64,000 nucleotides of DNA from G963704535 sp963704535 (GCA_963704535.1 OY969916.1:2604001-2668000); one strand, 5' to 3'. Positions 8,397-17,041 are shown, counted from the stretch's first letter. Notes: generated by a model not told the origin, from the sequence alone. Numbers and translations are program-made.

Positions 8397-9704
8397 ATGA
8401 TGCAGTTCTCTTACCGGGTGATGCGCTTGATCGGCGCTGTCTTGTTCCTCCTGGCTACTGCTGCGTGTGGGAACGCTACGACAACGCAGGTGAGTACCCC
8501 AACCGCTATTGAAGCGACACAGCCACTTTCACCAACGTCCGATCCAACGGTCCCGTCGCCGGCCCTGACTTCCACAGCACAGCCGGTTCCCGCAACCGTT
8601 GCCATCGAGGCGACGCCCGCACCGGCGCAGCCATCGGCCTCACCCGCGCCGGAGCCGGCGCGGATCGCTCAAGGCACAATCGTTTTGTTGTCGCGCGGAA
8701 GGTCTATCGAACTAATAGGTGTGGACGGATCCGTTCAAGCGCTCAACATTCCGGCGCTGGCGTCAGAGCAACATATTGTGGGGCCAGTTGCCTCGGACGG
8801 CGCGTGGATTGCCGGGGTCCGGTATGAGCTATCTGGAATGGAAATGGATATGCCTTTGTACCAGGCGGATATATTTGTGTACCAGATTGAAACTGGCCAG
8901 GAGCGGATCATTCCCTTGTCGATCATTCCCTTGTCAGGGAACTATAGCTCCAGCCTGGTCTTCTCGCCCGATGCCCGGTCGCTCCTCTTCACTATCGTGG
9001 ATTCCAAGAACTCCACCTGGCAAATGAACACGCTCGATCTTGCCAGCGGTGCGACCCGCGTCCTGCTCCAGGGGCGTGATATGACGTATGTATCGCTTGC
9101 CTGGACACCACGAGGCATTTTCGCCACCCGGTACCCGATTAATGCGGCCGATGCTCCCTCCTTCGGCATCTACCTAATCGACGCCACGGACGGGAGTGTC
9201 CAGGCGATCCGCCGCGACGACCAACCCCTGCTCAATTTCGCCGTCTCGCCGGACGGGAATCAGCTTGCGGTCGCGCAGGGCATCATAAGCCTTGGAATCG
9301 AAGACACCTCCGCCATCTCCTCCTCGCTGGTGCTCCTCGATCTGCGGTCAGGCGAGCAGAAGGTGCTTGAGCCGGAACAGCAGGGTATCTTCGGATCGGT
9401 CGCCTGGTCGCCTGATAGTTCAAAGCTGCTCTACGTACACTCGAAAGCGCAAGACATGACATATACCATTACGGGTTCGCAGAGCGGAGAGCCGTTGCGG
9501 TTGAAATCCTCCCTGCTCCCCGGAAATCCCTACCCCTGGCGCTACGCCTGGCATAACAATACGACGCTGCTCTTGTATAACCTTGCGGAGAACCGGGAGC
9601 GGCTCTACGGTCTACCGATCGGCTCTGCCGATGCACAGGAGATCCTGGCGCGCGATCTCCCGCAAAACGAGATAAACAGCCAGGTGATCTATGTGGGCCG
9701 GTAG
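8397..9704 (+). CDS. Lipoprotein with TolB/WD40-like beta-propeller
   Basis: Probable membrane-anchored extracytoplasmic protein of unknown function. The start at 8397 (or the adjacent ATG at 8400) follows GGAGGT. The N-terminus is a lipoprotein signal: basic residues then LIGAVLFLLATAAC with the lipobox cysteine at about residue 24. A Thr/Pro/Ala-rich spacer (about 25-85) leads to blades of a propeller with recurring SPDARSLLFT, SPDGNQLAV and SPDSSKLLYVHS, the SPDG-type turn of TolB/DPP-IV propellers. It stands alone in its direction between a uronate isomerase and the AhpD-like gene. No catalytic motif was seen, so a binding or sensing role is the most that can be inferred. Confidence 0.82.
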   Translation: MMQFSYRVMRLIGAVLFLLATAACGNATTTQVSTPTAIEATQPLSPTSDPTVPSPALTSTAQPVPATVAIEATPAPAQPSASPAPEPARIAQGTIVLLSRGRSIELIGVDGSVQALNIPALASEQHIVGPVASDGAWIAGVRYELSGMEMDMPLYQADIFVYQIETGQERIIPLSIIPLSGNYSSSLVFSPDARSLLFTIVDSKNSTWQMNTLDLASGATRVLLQGRDMTYVSLAWTPRGIFATRYPINAADAPSFGIYLIDATDGSVQAIRRDDQPLLNFAVSPDGNQLAVAQGIISLGIEDTSAISSSLVLLDLRSGEQKVLEPEQQGIFGSVAWSPDSSKLLYVHSKAQDMTYTITGSQSGEPLRLKSSLLPGNPYPWRYAWHNNTTLLLYNLAENRERLYGLPIGSADAQEILARDLPQNEINSQVIYVGR

Positions 9705-9737
9705 ATGCGGCGGCCGATCGGCGGGGCATGTTGAACG

Positions 9738-9795
9738 GCGTGTTGCGTGATGCGTGAGTCCGACTTACGCATCACGCAACACGCAACACGCAACC
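9738..9795. repeat. Inverted heptamer array (GCGTGTT/GCGTGAT type)
   Basis: GCGTGTTGCGTGATGCGTGA is followed, after a short loop, by CGCATCACGCAACACGCAAC. The unit length is 7 and the two halves are complementary. It lies between the stops of convergent genes (9704 and 9800) and could serve as a bidirectional terminator-like hairpin. Confidence 0.75.
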
Positions 9796-9799
9796 AGCT

Positions 9800-10249
9800 T
9801 CAGCGCGTCGGTGGCCGCAGCCGGAAACCGGCCCCGATCCGATTCCAGGCGTTCATCGTCGTGATCACGTAGGTCAGATCGACCAACTCCTTCTCGCTGA
9901 AGTGGGCGTGAAGCTCCTCGTACACCTCATCCGGGGCGCCGGTCTGCGGCAGCAGCGTGAGCGACTCGGCCCACGCCAACGCCGCCCGCTCGCGCGGCGT
10001 GAAGAACGGCGCTTCACGCCAGACGACCAGGCAATCGAGCCGCTGCTGCCGCTCGCCATGCTCGCGCGCCTGCTGCGTATGGCTATCCACACAATACACA
10101 CAGCCGTTGATCTGCGAGACGCGCGCCTCGACCAGGTAGCGCAGCCCCTGGTCAAGCCCGCACTCGTCGAGATAGTTCGACAGCCCATTCATGGCGCTGA
10201 AGGCACCCGGCGCGATCTTTCTGTACTTTGCTCGCTCTGTCACGATCAT
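9800..10249 (-). CDS. AhpD-like / carboxymuconolactone decarboxylase-family protein
   Basis: Small all-helical alkylhydroperoxidase-type protein of 149 residues. The start at 10249 (MIVTERAKYRKIAPGAFSAM) follows CAAGGAG. The longer open frame upstream runs through the divergent promoter and the mocR gene on the other strand. The key feature is the redox motif in INGCVYCVDSHTQQAREHGE, the CxxC...H arrangement of AhpD/CMD proteins that reduces peroxides via a thiol relay. LTYVITTMNAWNRIGAGFR is the typical C-terminal helix. It diverges from a MocR-family regulator 161 bp away, which is the classic arrangement for a MocR target, so regulation by that protein is likely. Confidence 0.9.
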   Translation of the reverse strand: MIVTERAKYRKIAPGAFSAMNGLSNYLDECGLDQGLRYLVEARVSQINGCVYCVDSHTQQAREHGERQQRLDCLVVWREAPFFTPRERAALAWAESLTLLPQTGAPDEVYEELHAHFSEKELVDLTYVITTMNAWNRIGAGFRLRPPTR

Positions 10250-10410
10250 GCTCCTTGCTTGGTCAAAATGCGAGAGGCTTGGGGAGGGCGACCCAAAAAC
10301 CCCTACTTCTTCTTGAGTTATTACGAATTTAACCCAAAAATGGACCGGGCACAATAGCCATTTCTTGATATAATGGCCATGCCATTTCCTTGCCATAAAA
10401 GGTATCGCCG
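10250..10410. promoter_or_regulatory. Divergent promoter region, AhpD-like gene / mocR
   Basis: This 161-bp AT-richer region contains directly repeated GCCATTT boxes (about 10357-10363 and 10380-10386) flanking TTGATATAAT, plus the palindrome ATGGCCAT. TTGATATAATGG offers a -10-like TATAAT. MocR-type regulators commonly bind repeated boxes in such divergent regions, so an operator here is inferred. Confidence 0.45.
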
Positions 10411-11916
10411 ATGTCTCAATCCAAGGCCGCGCTGCCGCGCACGACGATCCTGCTCGACCCTTCGTCGGCGCTGCCGCGCTACCAGCAGCTCTACCAGGGC
10501 CTGCGCGCCGCGATTCTGGACGGGCAGCTCGCGCCGGGCGCGCGCCTGCCGGCCACCCGCGCGCTGGCCGGCGAGCTTGGGGTCTCGCGGGCCACCGTGC
10601 AGCAGGCGTTTGACCAACTGGTTGCCGAGGGCTACATTGAGGGCAGGGTCGGGTCGGGCTCATACGTGGCGCGAACGCTCCCCGATGACTACTTGGCCGC
10701 GCCGGCGCCACAGCCGGCCCAGCAGGCTCACCCGCGCCGGCGCCGAGCGCCGTCGCGGCGGGGAGCGGAACTGGCAACGGCGCCGGTGATGCGCGAGTCA
10801 GTGGCCGGTAGCGAGGGGCAGCGGGCATTTCCGGTCGGCCTGCCCGCGCTCGACGCCTTCCCGCAGCGGGTGTGGGGCCAACTGCTGGCCCGTCGCTGGC
10901 GGCAAAGTTCGACCGAGCTGCTGGACCACAGCTCCCCCGCCGGCTACCTCCCGCTGCGCGAGCAGATCGCGGCCTACCTGGCCACGGCGCGGGGCGTTCG
11001 CTGCACCGCCGAGCAGGTGATCGTGGTCGCCGGCGCCCAGCAAGGGCTAGACCTGGCGGCGCGGGTGCTGCTCGATCCGGGTGACGCGGCGTGGATCGAA
11101 GATCCGGGCTACTTCGGCGCGCGCGGGGCGCTGGTCGGCGCGGGGGCGCGGCTTATCCCGGTGCCGGTCGACGACGAAGGGCTGGATGTGGGCGCCGGCA
11201 AGGCGCGCTGCCCAGACGCGCGGCTAGCCTATATCACGCCCTCGCACCAGTTCCCGCTGGGCGCGACGATGAGCCTGGCGCGGCGGCTGGCGCTGCTGGA
11301 GTGGGCCGAGCAGGCCGACGCCTGGGTGCTCGAAGACGATTACGACAGCGAGTACCGCTACGTCGGCCGGCCACTGGCGGCGCTCCAGGGCATCGACCAC
11401 GCCAGGCGAACGATCTACGTCGGGACGTTCAGCAAGGTGCTGTTTCCGGCGCTGCGGCTAGGCTACCTGGTCGTGCCGCCCGACCTGGCCGACGTGTTCG
11501 TCGCGGCACTGGGCTTCGCCGCCTTCCACCCGCCGGCGCTTGAGCAGAGTGTCCTGGCCGAGTTTATCGCCGCCGGGCACTTCACCCGCCATATCCGCCG
11601 GATGCGCCTGCTCTACGCCGAGCGCCAGGCCACGCTGGCGGCGCTGCTGCGGCAGGAGCTGGACGGACTGCTCACGCTGGCGCCGTCGCAGGCCGGCATG
11701 CACCTGGTCGGCTGGCTGCCCAGCGGCATCGACGACCAGCTCGCGGCCCGGCGTGCCGCCGCGCGCCAGGTCGATGTGCTGCCCCTCTCGCGCAGCGCAC
11801 TCGAGCCGCCCGTGCGCGGCGCGCTGCTCCTGGGCTACGCCGCCACCGACGAGCCGGCCATGCGTCGCGGCGTCCGGCGGCTGGCGGATGCTCTTGCCGA
11901 CCTGCGTGATGTGTGA
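10411..11916 (+). CDS. MocR/PdxR-family regulator (GntR wHTH fused to aminotransferase fold)
   Basis: PLP-sensing transcriptional regulator. Residues about 20-88 form a GntR winged helix: PRYQQLYQGLRAAILDGQL, PATRALAGELGVSRATVQQA and DQLVAEGYIEGRVGSGSYVA. An Arg-rich linker (about 105-130) joins a fold-type I aminotransferase domain (about 140-500). The PLP lysine is Lys342 in YVGTFSKVLFPALRLGYL, and other cofactor residues are in WVLEDDYDSEYRY and AGAQQGLDLAARVLLDPGD. It has 501 residues, full length. Members of this family sense PLP or an amino-acid derivative rather than transaminating. The AhpD-like gene diverges from it and is the best candidate target. Confidence 0.93.
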   Translation: MSQSKAALPRTTILLDPSSALPRYQQLYQGLRAAILDGQLAPGARLPATRALAGELGVSRATVQQAFDQLVAEGYIEGRVGSGSYVARTLPDDYLAAPAPQPAQQAHPRRRRAPSRRGAELATAPVMRESVAGSEGQRAFPVGLPALDAFPQRVWGQLLARRWRQSSTELLDHSSPAGYLPLREQIAAYLATARGVRCTAEQVIVVAGAQQGLDLAARVLLDPGDAAWIEDPGYFGARGALVGAGARLIPVPVDDEGLDVGAGKARCPDARLAYITPSHQFPLGATMSLARRLALLEWAEQADAWVLEDDYDSEYRYVGRPLAALQGIDHARRTIYVGTFSKVLFPALRLGYLVVPPDLADVFVAALGFAAFHPPALEQSVLAEFIAAGHFTRHIRRMRLLYAERQATLAALLRQELDGLLTLAPSQAGMHLVGWLPSGIDDQLAARRAAARQVDVLPLSRSALEPPVRGALLLGYAATDEPAMRRGVRRLADALADLRDV

Positions 11917-11938
11917 TGCGTCCGAGGGGCCACTCTAT

Positions 11939-12056
11939 CGGGGCGGCCACGGTCGGGGCGGCCACGGTCGGGCGGCCACAGAGGGCCTGCCCTACAGGTG
12001 CTCGGTTCTTCGGGGTTTGGTGAGGAGCGTATGCAATACGCCCCTCTGGCACGATC
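11939..12056 (-). repeat. REP-like dispersed element, copy B
   Basis: Reverse orientation of the copy at 6517: GGGCGGCCACGG units, then GGCCTGCCCTACAGGTGCTC and a near-complete GTATGCAATACGCCCCT half of the palindrome. It lies in the 11917-12257 gap after mocR. The same gap continues with a heptamer array. Confidence 0.68.
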
Positions 12057-12071
12057 CTGCATCCTCATATC

Positions 12072-12128
12072 CTCCATCCTCACCCTTTCACCTTCTCACC
12101 TTGTCATCTTGTCACCTTGTTATCTTGT
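12072..12128. repeat. Heptamer array (CACCTTG/TCATCTTG type)
   Basis: Pyrimidine-rich 7-nt units of the CACCTTGTCATCTTGTCACC kind run up to the leader of the GH105 gene. No inverted half is present here. An unrelated C/T-rich stretch follows (about 12150-12190). Nothing coding is supported in this gap. Confidence 0.6.
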
Positions 12129-12257
12129 CGCGGCAATCGAAGAGGAAAGGCTCCGTTTCCCTGTCTCCCCCTCTCCCACTCTCCCCTCTGCCTCTCCGGC
12201 AGCACGGCGCGAGCCAACATGGTGTATCATATGGCGCAAACAATCAAAGGGAACCAC

Positions 12258-13391
12258 ATGAGCACAGCCCAGCCAATCGATCAGGCGGTCAGCGGCGACC
12301 AGCCGTGGTCCACGCGGATGGCCAACTCGATGATCGCGCGCCACATCCCTGGCGCCGCCCAGTGGCACTACGAGCACGGGCTGCTGCTGATGGCGATCGA
12401 GCGGGTCGGGCGGGCGACCGGCGAGGCCCGGTTCCAGCAGCACGTCAAGGACACGGTCGACAGGTTTATTGCCCCCGACGGCACGATTCGCACCTACAGG
12501 GTGGACGAGTATAACCTCGACCAGATCAACCACGGTCGGCTGCTGTTTCCGCTGTACCAGGCCACCGGCGACGAGCGCTACCGACGCGCGATCATGCTGC
12601 TGCGGCGACAGCTCGCCACCCAGCCGCGCACGCCCTCCGGCGGGTTCTGGCACAAGCAGATCTACCCCGACCAGATGTGGTTGGATGGGCTGTACATGGC
12701 CGGCCCGTTCTATGCCGAGTACGCCCGCGAGTTCAACGAGCCGGCCGCCTTCGATGATATCGCCCACCAATTCACCCTGGTCGAGCAGCACGCCCGCGAC
12801 CCCCTGACCGGGCTGCTGTACCACGCCTGGGACGAGAGCAGGCGCCAGCGCTGGGCCGACCCCGAGACCGGCTGCTCGCCACACTTCTGGGGCCGCGCGG
12901 TGGGCTGGTACGCCATGGCGCTGGTCGATGTGCTGGACTATTTCCCGCACGACCACCCGCGCCGGGCCGAGATCATCGCGATCCTGGGCCGCACGGCGGC
13001 GGCGCTGGCCCAGTTCCAGGACGAGGCGAGCGGCCTGTGGTACCAGGTGCTCGACCGGGGCGCGGGCGACGGCAATTACCGCGAGGCGTCGGCGGCCTGC
13101 ATGTGTACGTATGCGCTGGCTAAAGCGGCGCGGAAGGGCTACCTGCCCGCCGAAGCGCGCGCCGTCGCCGAACGCGGCTACCAGGGCATCCTGCGCGAAC
13201 TGATCACGGTCGACGGGCAGGGGCTGGTCACCCTCGAACGGGTATGCGCGGTCGCCGGCCTGGGCGGCAACCCCTACCGCGACGGCTCCTTCGCCTACTA
13301 CGTGAATGAGCCGGTGCGGCCGAACGATTACAAAGGCGTGGGGCCGTTCATCCTGGCCGCGCTTGAGTTTGAAGGCGCCCACGATGGTTAG
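12258..13391 (+). CDS. Glycoside hydrolase family 105/88 (unsaturated rhamnogalacturonyl hydrolase)
   Basis: Removes the unsaturated uronic acid from the non-reducing end of pectin fragments; (alpha/alpha)6-barrel enzyme. The start at 12258 (MSTAQPIDQAVSGDQPWSTR) follows AAAGGGA. The longer frame passes through repeats. Diagnostic motifs are FWHKQIYPDQMWLDGLYMAG (with the catalytic-type Asp of YteR-like enzymes), CSPHFWGRAVGWYAMALVDV, LWYQVLDRGAGDGNYREASA and GSFAYYVNEPVRPNDYKGVG. It has 377 residues, full length, and no signal peptide is visible, so it probably acts in the cytoplasm on imported oligomers. A GH28 gene follows 75 bp downstream, so the pair works on the same substrate. Confidence 0.93.
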   Translation: MSTAQPIDQAVSGDQPWSTRMANSMIARHIPGAAQWHYEHGLLLMAIERVGRATGEARFQQHVKDTVDRFIAPDGTIRTYRVDEYNLDQINHGRLLFPLYQATGDERYRRAIMLLRRQLATQPRTPSGGFWHKQIYPDQMWLDGLYMAGPFYAEYAREFNEPAAFDDIAHQFTLVEQHARDPLTGLLYHAWDESRRQRWADPETGCSPHFWGRAVGWYAMALVDVLDYFPHDHPRRAEIIAILGRTAAALAQFQDEASGLWYQVLDRGAGDGNYREASAACMCTYALAKAARKGYLPAEARAVAERGYQGILRELITVDGQGLVTLERVCAVAGLGGNPYRDGSFAYYVNEPVRPNDYKGVGPFILAALEFEGAHDG

Positions 13392-13454
13392 TCAGTTGTC
13401 AGTTATCCGTTGTCAGTTGCGCTGCAACTGACAACGGATAACTGACAACGGACA
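13389..13454. repeat. Inverted heptamer array (GTCAGTT type)
   Basis: GTCAGTTGTCAGTTATCCGT and TGTCAGTTGCGC are followed by the reverse complement GCAACTGACAACGGATAACT, then GACAACGGAC. The period is 7 and the hairpin is nearly perfect. It fills the GH105-GH28 gap and ends just before the GH28 ribosome-binding site, so it could influence expression of GH28. Confidence 0.75.
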
Positions 13455-13466
13455 AGGACAGCAGGT

Positions 13467-15011
13467 ATGAATCACCTACGCGACGACCAACGCCGGCTCA
13501 CCTTCGACGTGCGGGCGTTCGGCGCGGTCGGCGACGGCCAGGCGCTCGACACGCCCGCGATCCAAGCGGCGATCGACGCCTGCCACGGGGGCGGCGGCGG
13601 CACGGTCTTCGTCCCGGCCGGCAGCTACGTCACCGGCTCGCTCTTCTTGCGCGACAACATCACCCTGCACCTCGACGCCGGCGCGACGCTGCTGGGCAGC
13701 ACCGACCCGGCCGACTACCCGATCATCAGCAGCCGTTGGGAGGGCAGCGAGCAGCCGACCCACGCCCCGCTGATCACCGGCCGCGACCTGCACAATATCG
13801 CCGTCGTCGGGCGCGGCACGATCGACGGGCGCGGCGCCGGCTGGTGGCGCCGCCACCACGAGCGCACGCTCGACTACCCGCGCCCATGCCTGGTCTCGTT
13901 CGCCGACTGCTTTAGGGTGCTGATCGAAGGCATCACCCTGACCAACTCACCCAGTTGGACGATCAACCCGGTGCGCTGCGACAATGTCACCATCCACAAT
14001 GTGACGATCGTCAACCCCGGCGACTCGCCCAACACCGACGGCATCAACCCCGACTCGTGCAGCAATGTGCATATCTCCGATTGCTCGATCAGCGTGGGCG
14101 ACGACTGTATCACGATCAAGTCGGGCACCGAGGCCGAGGACCCGGAGAAACGACACCCCTGCCGCAACATCACCATCACCAACTGCACTATGGCCGACGG
14201 TCACGGCGGCGTGGTGATCGGCAGCGAGATGAGCGGCGACGTGCGTAATGTCGTGATCTCGAACTGTGTGTTCATCGGGACCGACCGCGGGATTCGCTTC
14301 AAATCGCGGCGCGGGCGCGGCGGCGTCGTGGAAGATGTGCGGGTCAGCAACATCATTATGACCGATGTCTGGTGCCCGCTGACCATGAACCTGTACTACG
14401 CCTGCGGCGCCTGGGGCGACACAACCGTGTCGGACAAGCGCCCGCACCCCCTGAACGACGGCACGCCACGCTTCCGGCGCATCCATCTGAGCCACGTGAC
14501 GGCGCGCGAGGTTCGGGTTGCGGCTGCGTTCCTGTACGGGCTGGCGGAGATGCCGCTGGAAGACATTTCTTTAAGCGATATCGCGATCTCCATGGCGCCC
14601 GACGCCGAGCCCGGCTACCCCGACATGGCCGACGATCTGGAGCTGATGTGCCGGGCCGGGCTCTTCGCCCGCAATGTGCGCGGCCTGCGGCTGCACAACA
14701 TCGAGGTCTCGGGCCAGGTTGGGCCGGCGCTGAACCTGGCCGACGCGGCCGAGATCGAGATCAGCGCCACCACCAGCCGCACGCCCGCGCCGGACGCGCC
14801 GGTCATCCTGATGTGCAATGTGGCCGGCGCATTCGTCCACGGCTGCCGGGCCGCCGCGTCTACCGGGGTGTTCCTGGCCGTCGAGGGCCAAAGCAGCGCC
14901 GGGATCGTGCTGTCCGGCAATGAGCTGTCGCGCGCCGAGCGCCCGCTCCAGACCGCCGCCGAGGTTCCGCCCGGTGCCGTCGCCGCCGATCGGTTCGCGA
15001 GAGAGACTTAA
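13467..15011 (+). CDS. Glycoside hydrolase family 28 (polygalacturonase-type)
   Basis: Right-handed beta-helix pectinase hydrolysing galacturonic acid linkages. N-terminal FDVRAFGAVGDGQALDTPAI is the pectate-lyase-3/GH28 signature. Catalytic motifs appear in order: NTDGINPDSCSNVHISDCS (NTD), SVGDDCITIKSG (DD), ADGHGGVVIGSEMSGDVRN (GHG) and TDRGIRFKSRRGRGG (R-x-K). These supply the catalytic aspartates, His and the substrate-binding Arg/Lys. It has 514 residues, and no signal peptide is visible, which suggests intracellular action on oligogalacturonides. It lies between GH105 and the IolB/KduI, KduD, UxaE genes in what reads as a pectin catabolic cluster. The start follows AGGACAGCAGGT. Confidence 0.93.
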   Translation: MNHLRDDQRRLTFDVRAFGAVGDGQALDTPAIQAAIDACHGGGGGTVFVPAGSYVTGSLFLRDNITLHLDAGATLLGSTDPADYPIISSRWEGSEQPTHAPLITGRDLHNIAVVGRGTIDGRGAGWWRRHHERTLDYPRPCLVSFADCFRVLIEGITLTNSPSWTINPVRCDNVTIHNVTIVNPGDSPNTDGINPDSCSNVHISDCSISVGDDCITIKSGTEAEDPEKRHPCRNITITNCTMADGHGGVVIGSEMSGDVRNVVISNCVFIGTDRGIRFKSRRGRGGVVEDVRVSNIIMTDVWCPLTMNLYYACGAWGDTTVSDKRPHPLNDGTPRFRRIHLSHVTAREVRVAAAFLYGLAEMPLEDISLSDIAISMAPDAEPGYPDMADDLELMCRAGLFARNVRGLRLHNIEVSGQVGPALNLADAAEIEISATTSRTPAPDAPVILMCNVAGAFVHGCRAAASTGVFLAVEGQSSAGIVLSGNELSRAERPLQTAAEVPPGAVAADRFARET

Positions 15012-15019
15012 TATATTTA

Positions 15020-15221
15020 GAGGGCGTTCGGAAAACATGGCGTTTTTTCGATGCCTATTCTCACGTGTGGTTGCGTCTTCCTTCCACAAATGAATTTGTG
15101 GCCTGAAATCGCAAACACGTTGAAACGTGTTGGGGAACGAGTCTCAACGTGTTTGAACACGTTTGCTGGTTTCAGGCATCGAATTCATTCGATGATGACC
15201 GGAGCATTTCTAAACGCCCTC
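15020..15221. mobile_element. 202-bp MITE-like element with nested hairpins
   Basis: Terminal inverted repeats GAGGGCGTTCGGAAA (left) and, as reverse complement on the right, GAGGGCGTTTAGAAA. The element is flanked by the direct repeat TTA (15017-15019 and 15222-15224), as expected for a target duplication. Inside are CCACAAATGAATTTGTGG, CATCGAATTCATTCGATG, and a long arm pair around GCAAACACGTT / AACACGTTTGC. There is no transposase. It immediately follows the GH28 stop. The autonomous parent is not in the window. Confidence 0.65.
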
Positions 15222-15251
15222 TTACGATATAGGTGAAACGTGTTGCGTCAC

Positions 15252-15296
15252 CCTTTCACCCCTTCACCTTGTCATCTTGTCACCTTGTCAAAGGAG
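15252..15296. repeat. Heptamer array (CACCTTGTCATCTTG type)
   Basis: CACCTTGTCATCTTGTCACC runs into TTGTCAAAGGAGCATCCC; the last unit directly abuts the AAAGGAG ribosome-binding site of the isomerase gene at 15303. Confidence 0.65.
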
Positions 15297-15302
15297 CATC
15301 CC

Positions 15303-16121
15303 ATGGCAACCTACTTTACGGCCGTCGGCGGCGAGCAGGGCCTCAACCCGGCCCCCGAGAACCCCTGCCGGCTGATCGACTTCGCGCGGCTGATGCTGCA
15401 CGACGGCGCCGGCCACTCCGGCCAGACCGGCGAGCGCGAGGTGCTGCTGGTGCTGTTCGGCGGCCGCTGCACGGTCGAGGCGGGCGGGCGAACCTTTGAG
15501 AACGTCGGGAAGCGCGCTAACCCATTCGCCGGCAAGCCGCACGCCGTGTACCTGCCCAGCAACACCGCCTACAGCATCACCGCGCGCGGCAACCTGGACG
15601 CCGGCCTGTGCTCCGCGCCCTCGGACCTGCGCGCCGAGCCGTACCTGATCACCCCCGAGCAAGTCACCGCCAACCAGATGGGCGCGGCCAGCTTCAGCCG
15701 CGAGCTACGCAACATCCTCACCGGCAGCGACCAGCCCGATCTGCCGGCCCGGCGCCTGATCGTCGGCGAAACGTTCGTGCCCAGCGGCAACTGGAGCACC
15801 TACCCACCCCACAAGCACGAGGTCGACGAGCTGCCGCGCGAGGCGTTCCATGAGGAGCTGTACTACTTCCGGGTCGACCAGCCCGACGGCTTCGGCCACG
15901 CCCGCCACTACAGCCCCCAGCGCGGCTACGACACCACCTACGCCGTGCAGGACTTGACCATCCTGATGGTGCCGCACGGCTACCACACCACATGCAGCGC
16001 GCCCGGCTACACCAACTACTTCCTGTGGATGCTGGCCGGCGAGCACCGCACGCAAGCCGTCGCGCTCGACCCGGCCCACGCCTGGGTGCAGAAGACGATC
16101 GGGCTGCTGAAAGGAAGGTAA
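15303..16121 (+). CDS. IolB/KduI-family sugar isomerase (5-deoxy-glucuronate isomerase-like)
   Basis: Cupin-fold isomerase of the KduI/IolB family, 272 residues. The start at 15303 follows AAAGGAG. The most telling stretch is GETFVPSGNWSTYPPHKHEV with the metal-binding His residues, followed by EELYYFRVDQPDGFG, QRGYDTTYAVQDLTILMVPH and the C-terminal YTNYFLWMLAGEH. This is the IolB version of the motif (inositol catabolism) rather than the KduI version. However, the gene sits between GH28 and a KduD-type dehydrogenase, and no other iol gene is visible. The context therefore suggests that it isomerises 5-keto-4-deoxyuronate in place of KduI. That function is inference; family membership is secure. 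Confidence 0.88.
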   Translation: MATYFTAVGGEQGLNPAPENPCRLIDFARLMLHDGAGHSGQTGEREVLLVLFGGRCTVEAGGRTFENVGKRANPFAGKPHAVYLPSNTAYSITARGNLDAGLCSAPSDLRAEPYLITPEQVTANQMGAASFSRELRNILTGSDQPDLPARRLIVGETFVPSGNWSTYPPHKHEVDELPREAFHEELYYFRVDQPDGFGHARHYSPQRGYDTTYAVQDLTILMVPHGYHTTCSAPGYTNYFLWMLAGEHRTQAVALDPAHAWVQKTIGLLKGR

Positions 16122-16190
16122 AAGGCAAAAGGCAAAAGGTAAAAAGGCGCGCTGATCCTTTTTACCTTTTACCTTTTACCTTTTGCCTTG
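16119..16190. repeat. Inverted heptamer array (AAAAGGC/AAAAGGT type)
   Basis: AAAGGCAAAAGGCAAAAGGT forms the left side and CTTTTTACCTTTTACCTTTT, TACCTTTTGCC the right side, with a 7-nt period and a loop around GCGCGCTGATC. It fills the gap between the isomerase and KduD genes. Confidence 0.75.
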
Positions 16191-16203
16191 AGATGGGGTA
16201 ACT

Positions 16204-16965
16204 ATGGTACTCGACCTCTTCCGCCTCGACGGCCAGGTCGCCCTGGTCACTGGCGGCGATAAGGGCCTGGGGCAGGCCATGGCGATCGCGCTGGCGCAGG
16301 CCGGCGCCGATGTCGCGATCGTCTCGCGCAGCGGCCACAATGACGCCACGCTGGCCGCGGTCGCGGCGGTCGGGCGGCGCGGCCTCTCGCTCACCGCCGA
16401 CCTCGGCCAGCCCGAGGCCGCCGCGACGGTCGTCGATCAGGCCGTCGAAGCGCTGGGCCGGATCGACATCCTGGTCAACAACGCCGGGATCATCCGCCGC
16501 GCCGACGCCGTCGATTTCGACCCGGCCGACTTCGCGGCGGTACTCGACGTGAACCTGACCGGCGTCTGGACGCTATCGCAGACCGCCGGCCGACACATGC
16601 TGGCCCAGGGTCGCGGCAAGATCATCAACATCGCCTCGCTGCTGGCCTTCCAGGGCGGCATCCGCGTGCCGGCCTACACCGCCGCCAAGCACGCCGTCGC
16701 CGGGCTCACCAAAGCGCTGGCCAATGAGTGGGCCGGTCGCGGCATCAACGTCAACGCGATCGCCCCCGGCTACATGGCCACCGACAACACCCAAGCCCTG
16801 CGCGACGACCAGCAGCGCAACCGGCAGATCATGGAGCGCATCCCGGCCGGCCGCTGGGGCGCGCCGGAGGACATGGCCGGGGCGGTCGTCTTTCTCGCCT
16901 CGCGCGCCGCCGATTACGTCCATGGCCACGTGCTGGTGGTGGACGGCGGCTGGATGGCGCGCTAG
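16204..16965 (+). CDS. kduD: SDR oxidoreductase, 2-deoxy-D-gluconate 3-dehydrogenase (KduD) type
   Basis: NAD(P)-dependent short-chain dehydrogenase that would reduce 2,5-diketo-3-deoxygluconate to KDG in pectin breakdown. It has 253 residues, the family size. N-terminal MVLDLFRLDGQVALVTGGDK with the TGGDKGLGQ glycine motif binds the cofactor. NNAG (LVNNAGIIRRADAVDFDP), the catalytic Ser (NIASLLAFQGG) and YxxxK (PAYTAAKHAVAGLTKALA) are all in place. C-terminal VHGHVLVVDGGWMAR matches KduD. It directly follows the IolB/KduI-type isomerase and precedes UxaE, which supports the KduD assignment over a generic SDR. The start follows GATGGGG. Confidence 0.88.
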   Translation: MVLDLFRLDGQVALVTGGDKGLGQAMAIALAQAGADVAIVSRSGHNDATLAAVAAVGRRGLSLTADLGQPEAAATVVDQAVEALGRIDILVNNAGIIRRADAVDFDPADFAAVLDVNLTGVWTLSQTAGRHMLAQGRGKIINIASLLAFQGGIRVPAYTAAKHAVAGLTKALANEWAGRGINVNAIAPGYMATDNTQALRDDQQRNRQIMERIPAGRWGAPEDMAGAVVFLASRAADYVHGHVLVVDGGWMAR

Positions 16966-16972
16966 TGCGCCA

Positions 16973-17041
16973 CTGTTGCGTGTTGCGTGTTGCGTGTTAC
17001 GTGCGCGCTCACACGCAACACGCAACACGCAACACGCAAGT
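16973..17041. repeat. Inverted heptamer array (GTGTTGC type)
   Basis: TGTTGCGTGTTGCGTGTTGC is followed, after a GC-rich loop, by CACGCAACACGCAACACGCA. The period is 7 and the complementarity nearly perfect. It fills the gap between KduD and the UxaE-type gene. Confidence 0.78.

Noticed and set aside
10250..10828. Extension of the AhpD-like gene to 10828
   Set aside because: It would overlap the mocR gene and its promoter; the start at 10249 has a good ribosome-binding site and matches the family.
12120..13382. Long minus-strand frame opposite the GH105 gene
   Set aside because: Shadow of the real gene; no motif and no start signal.
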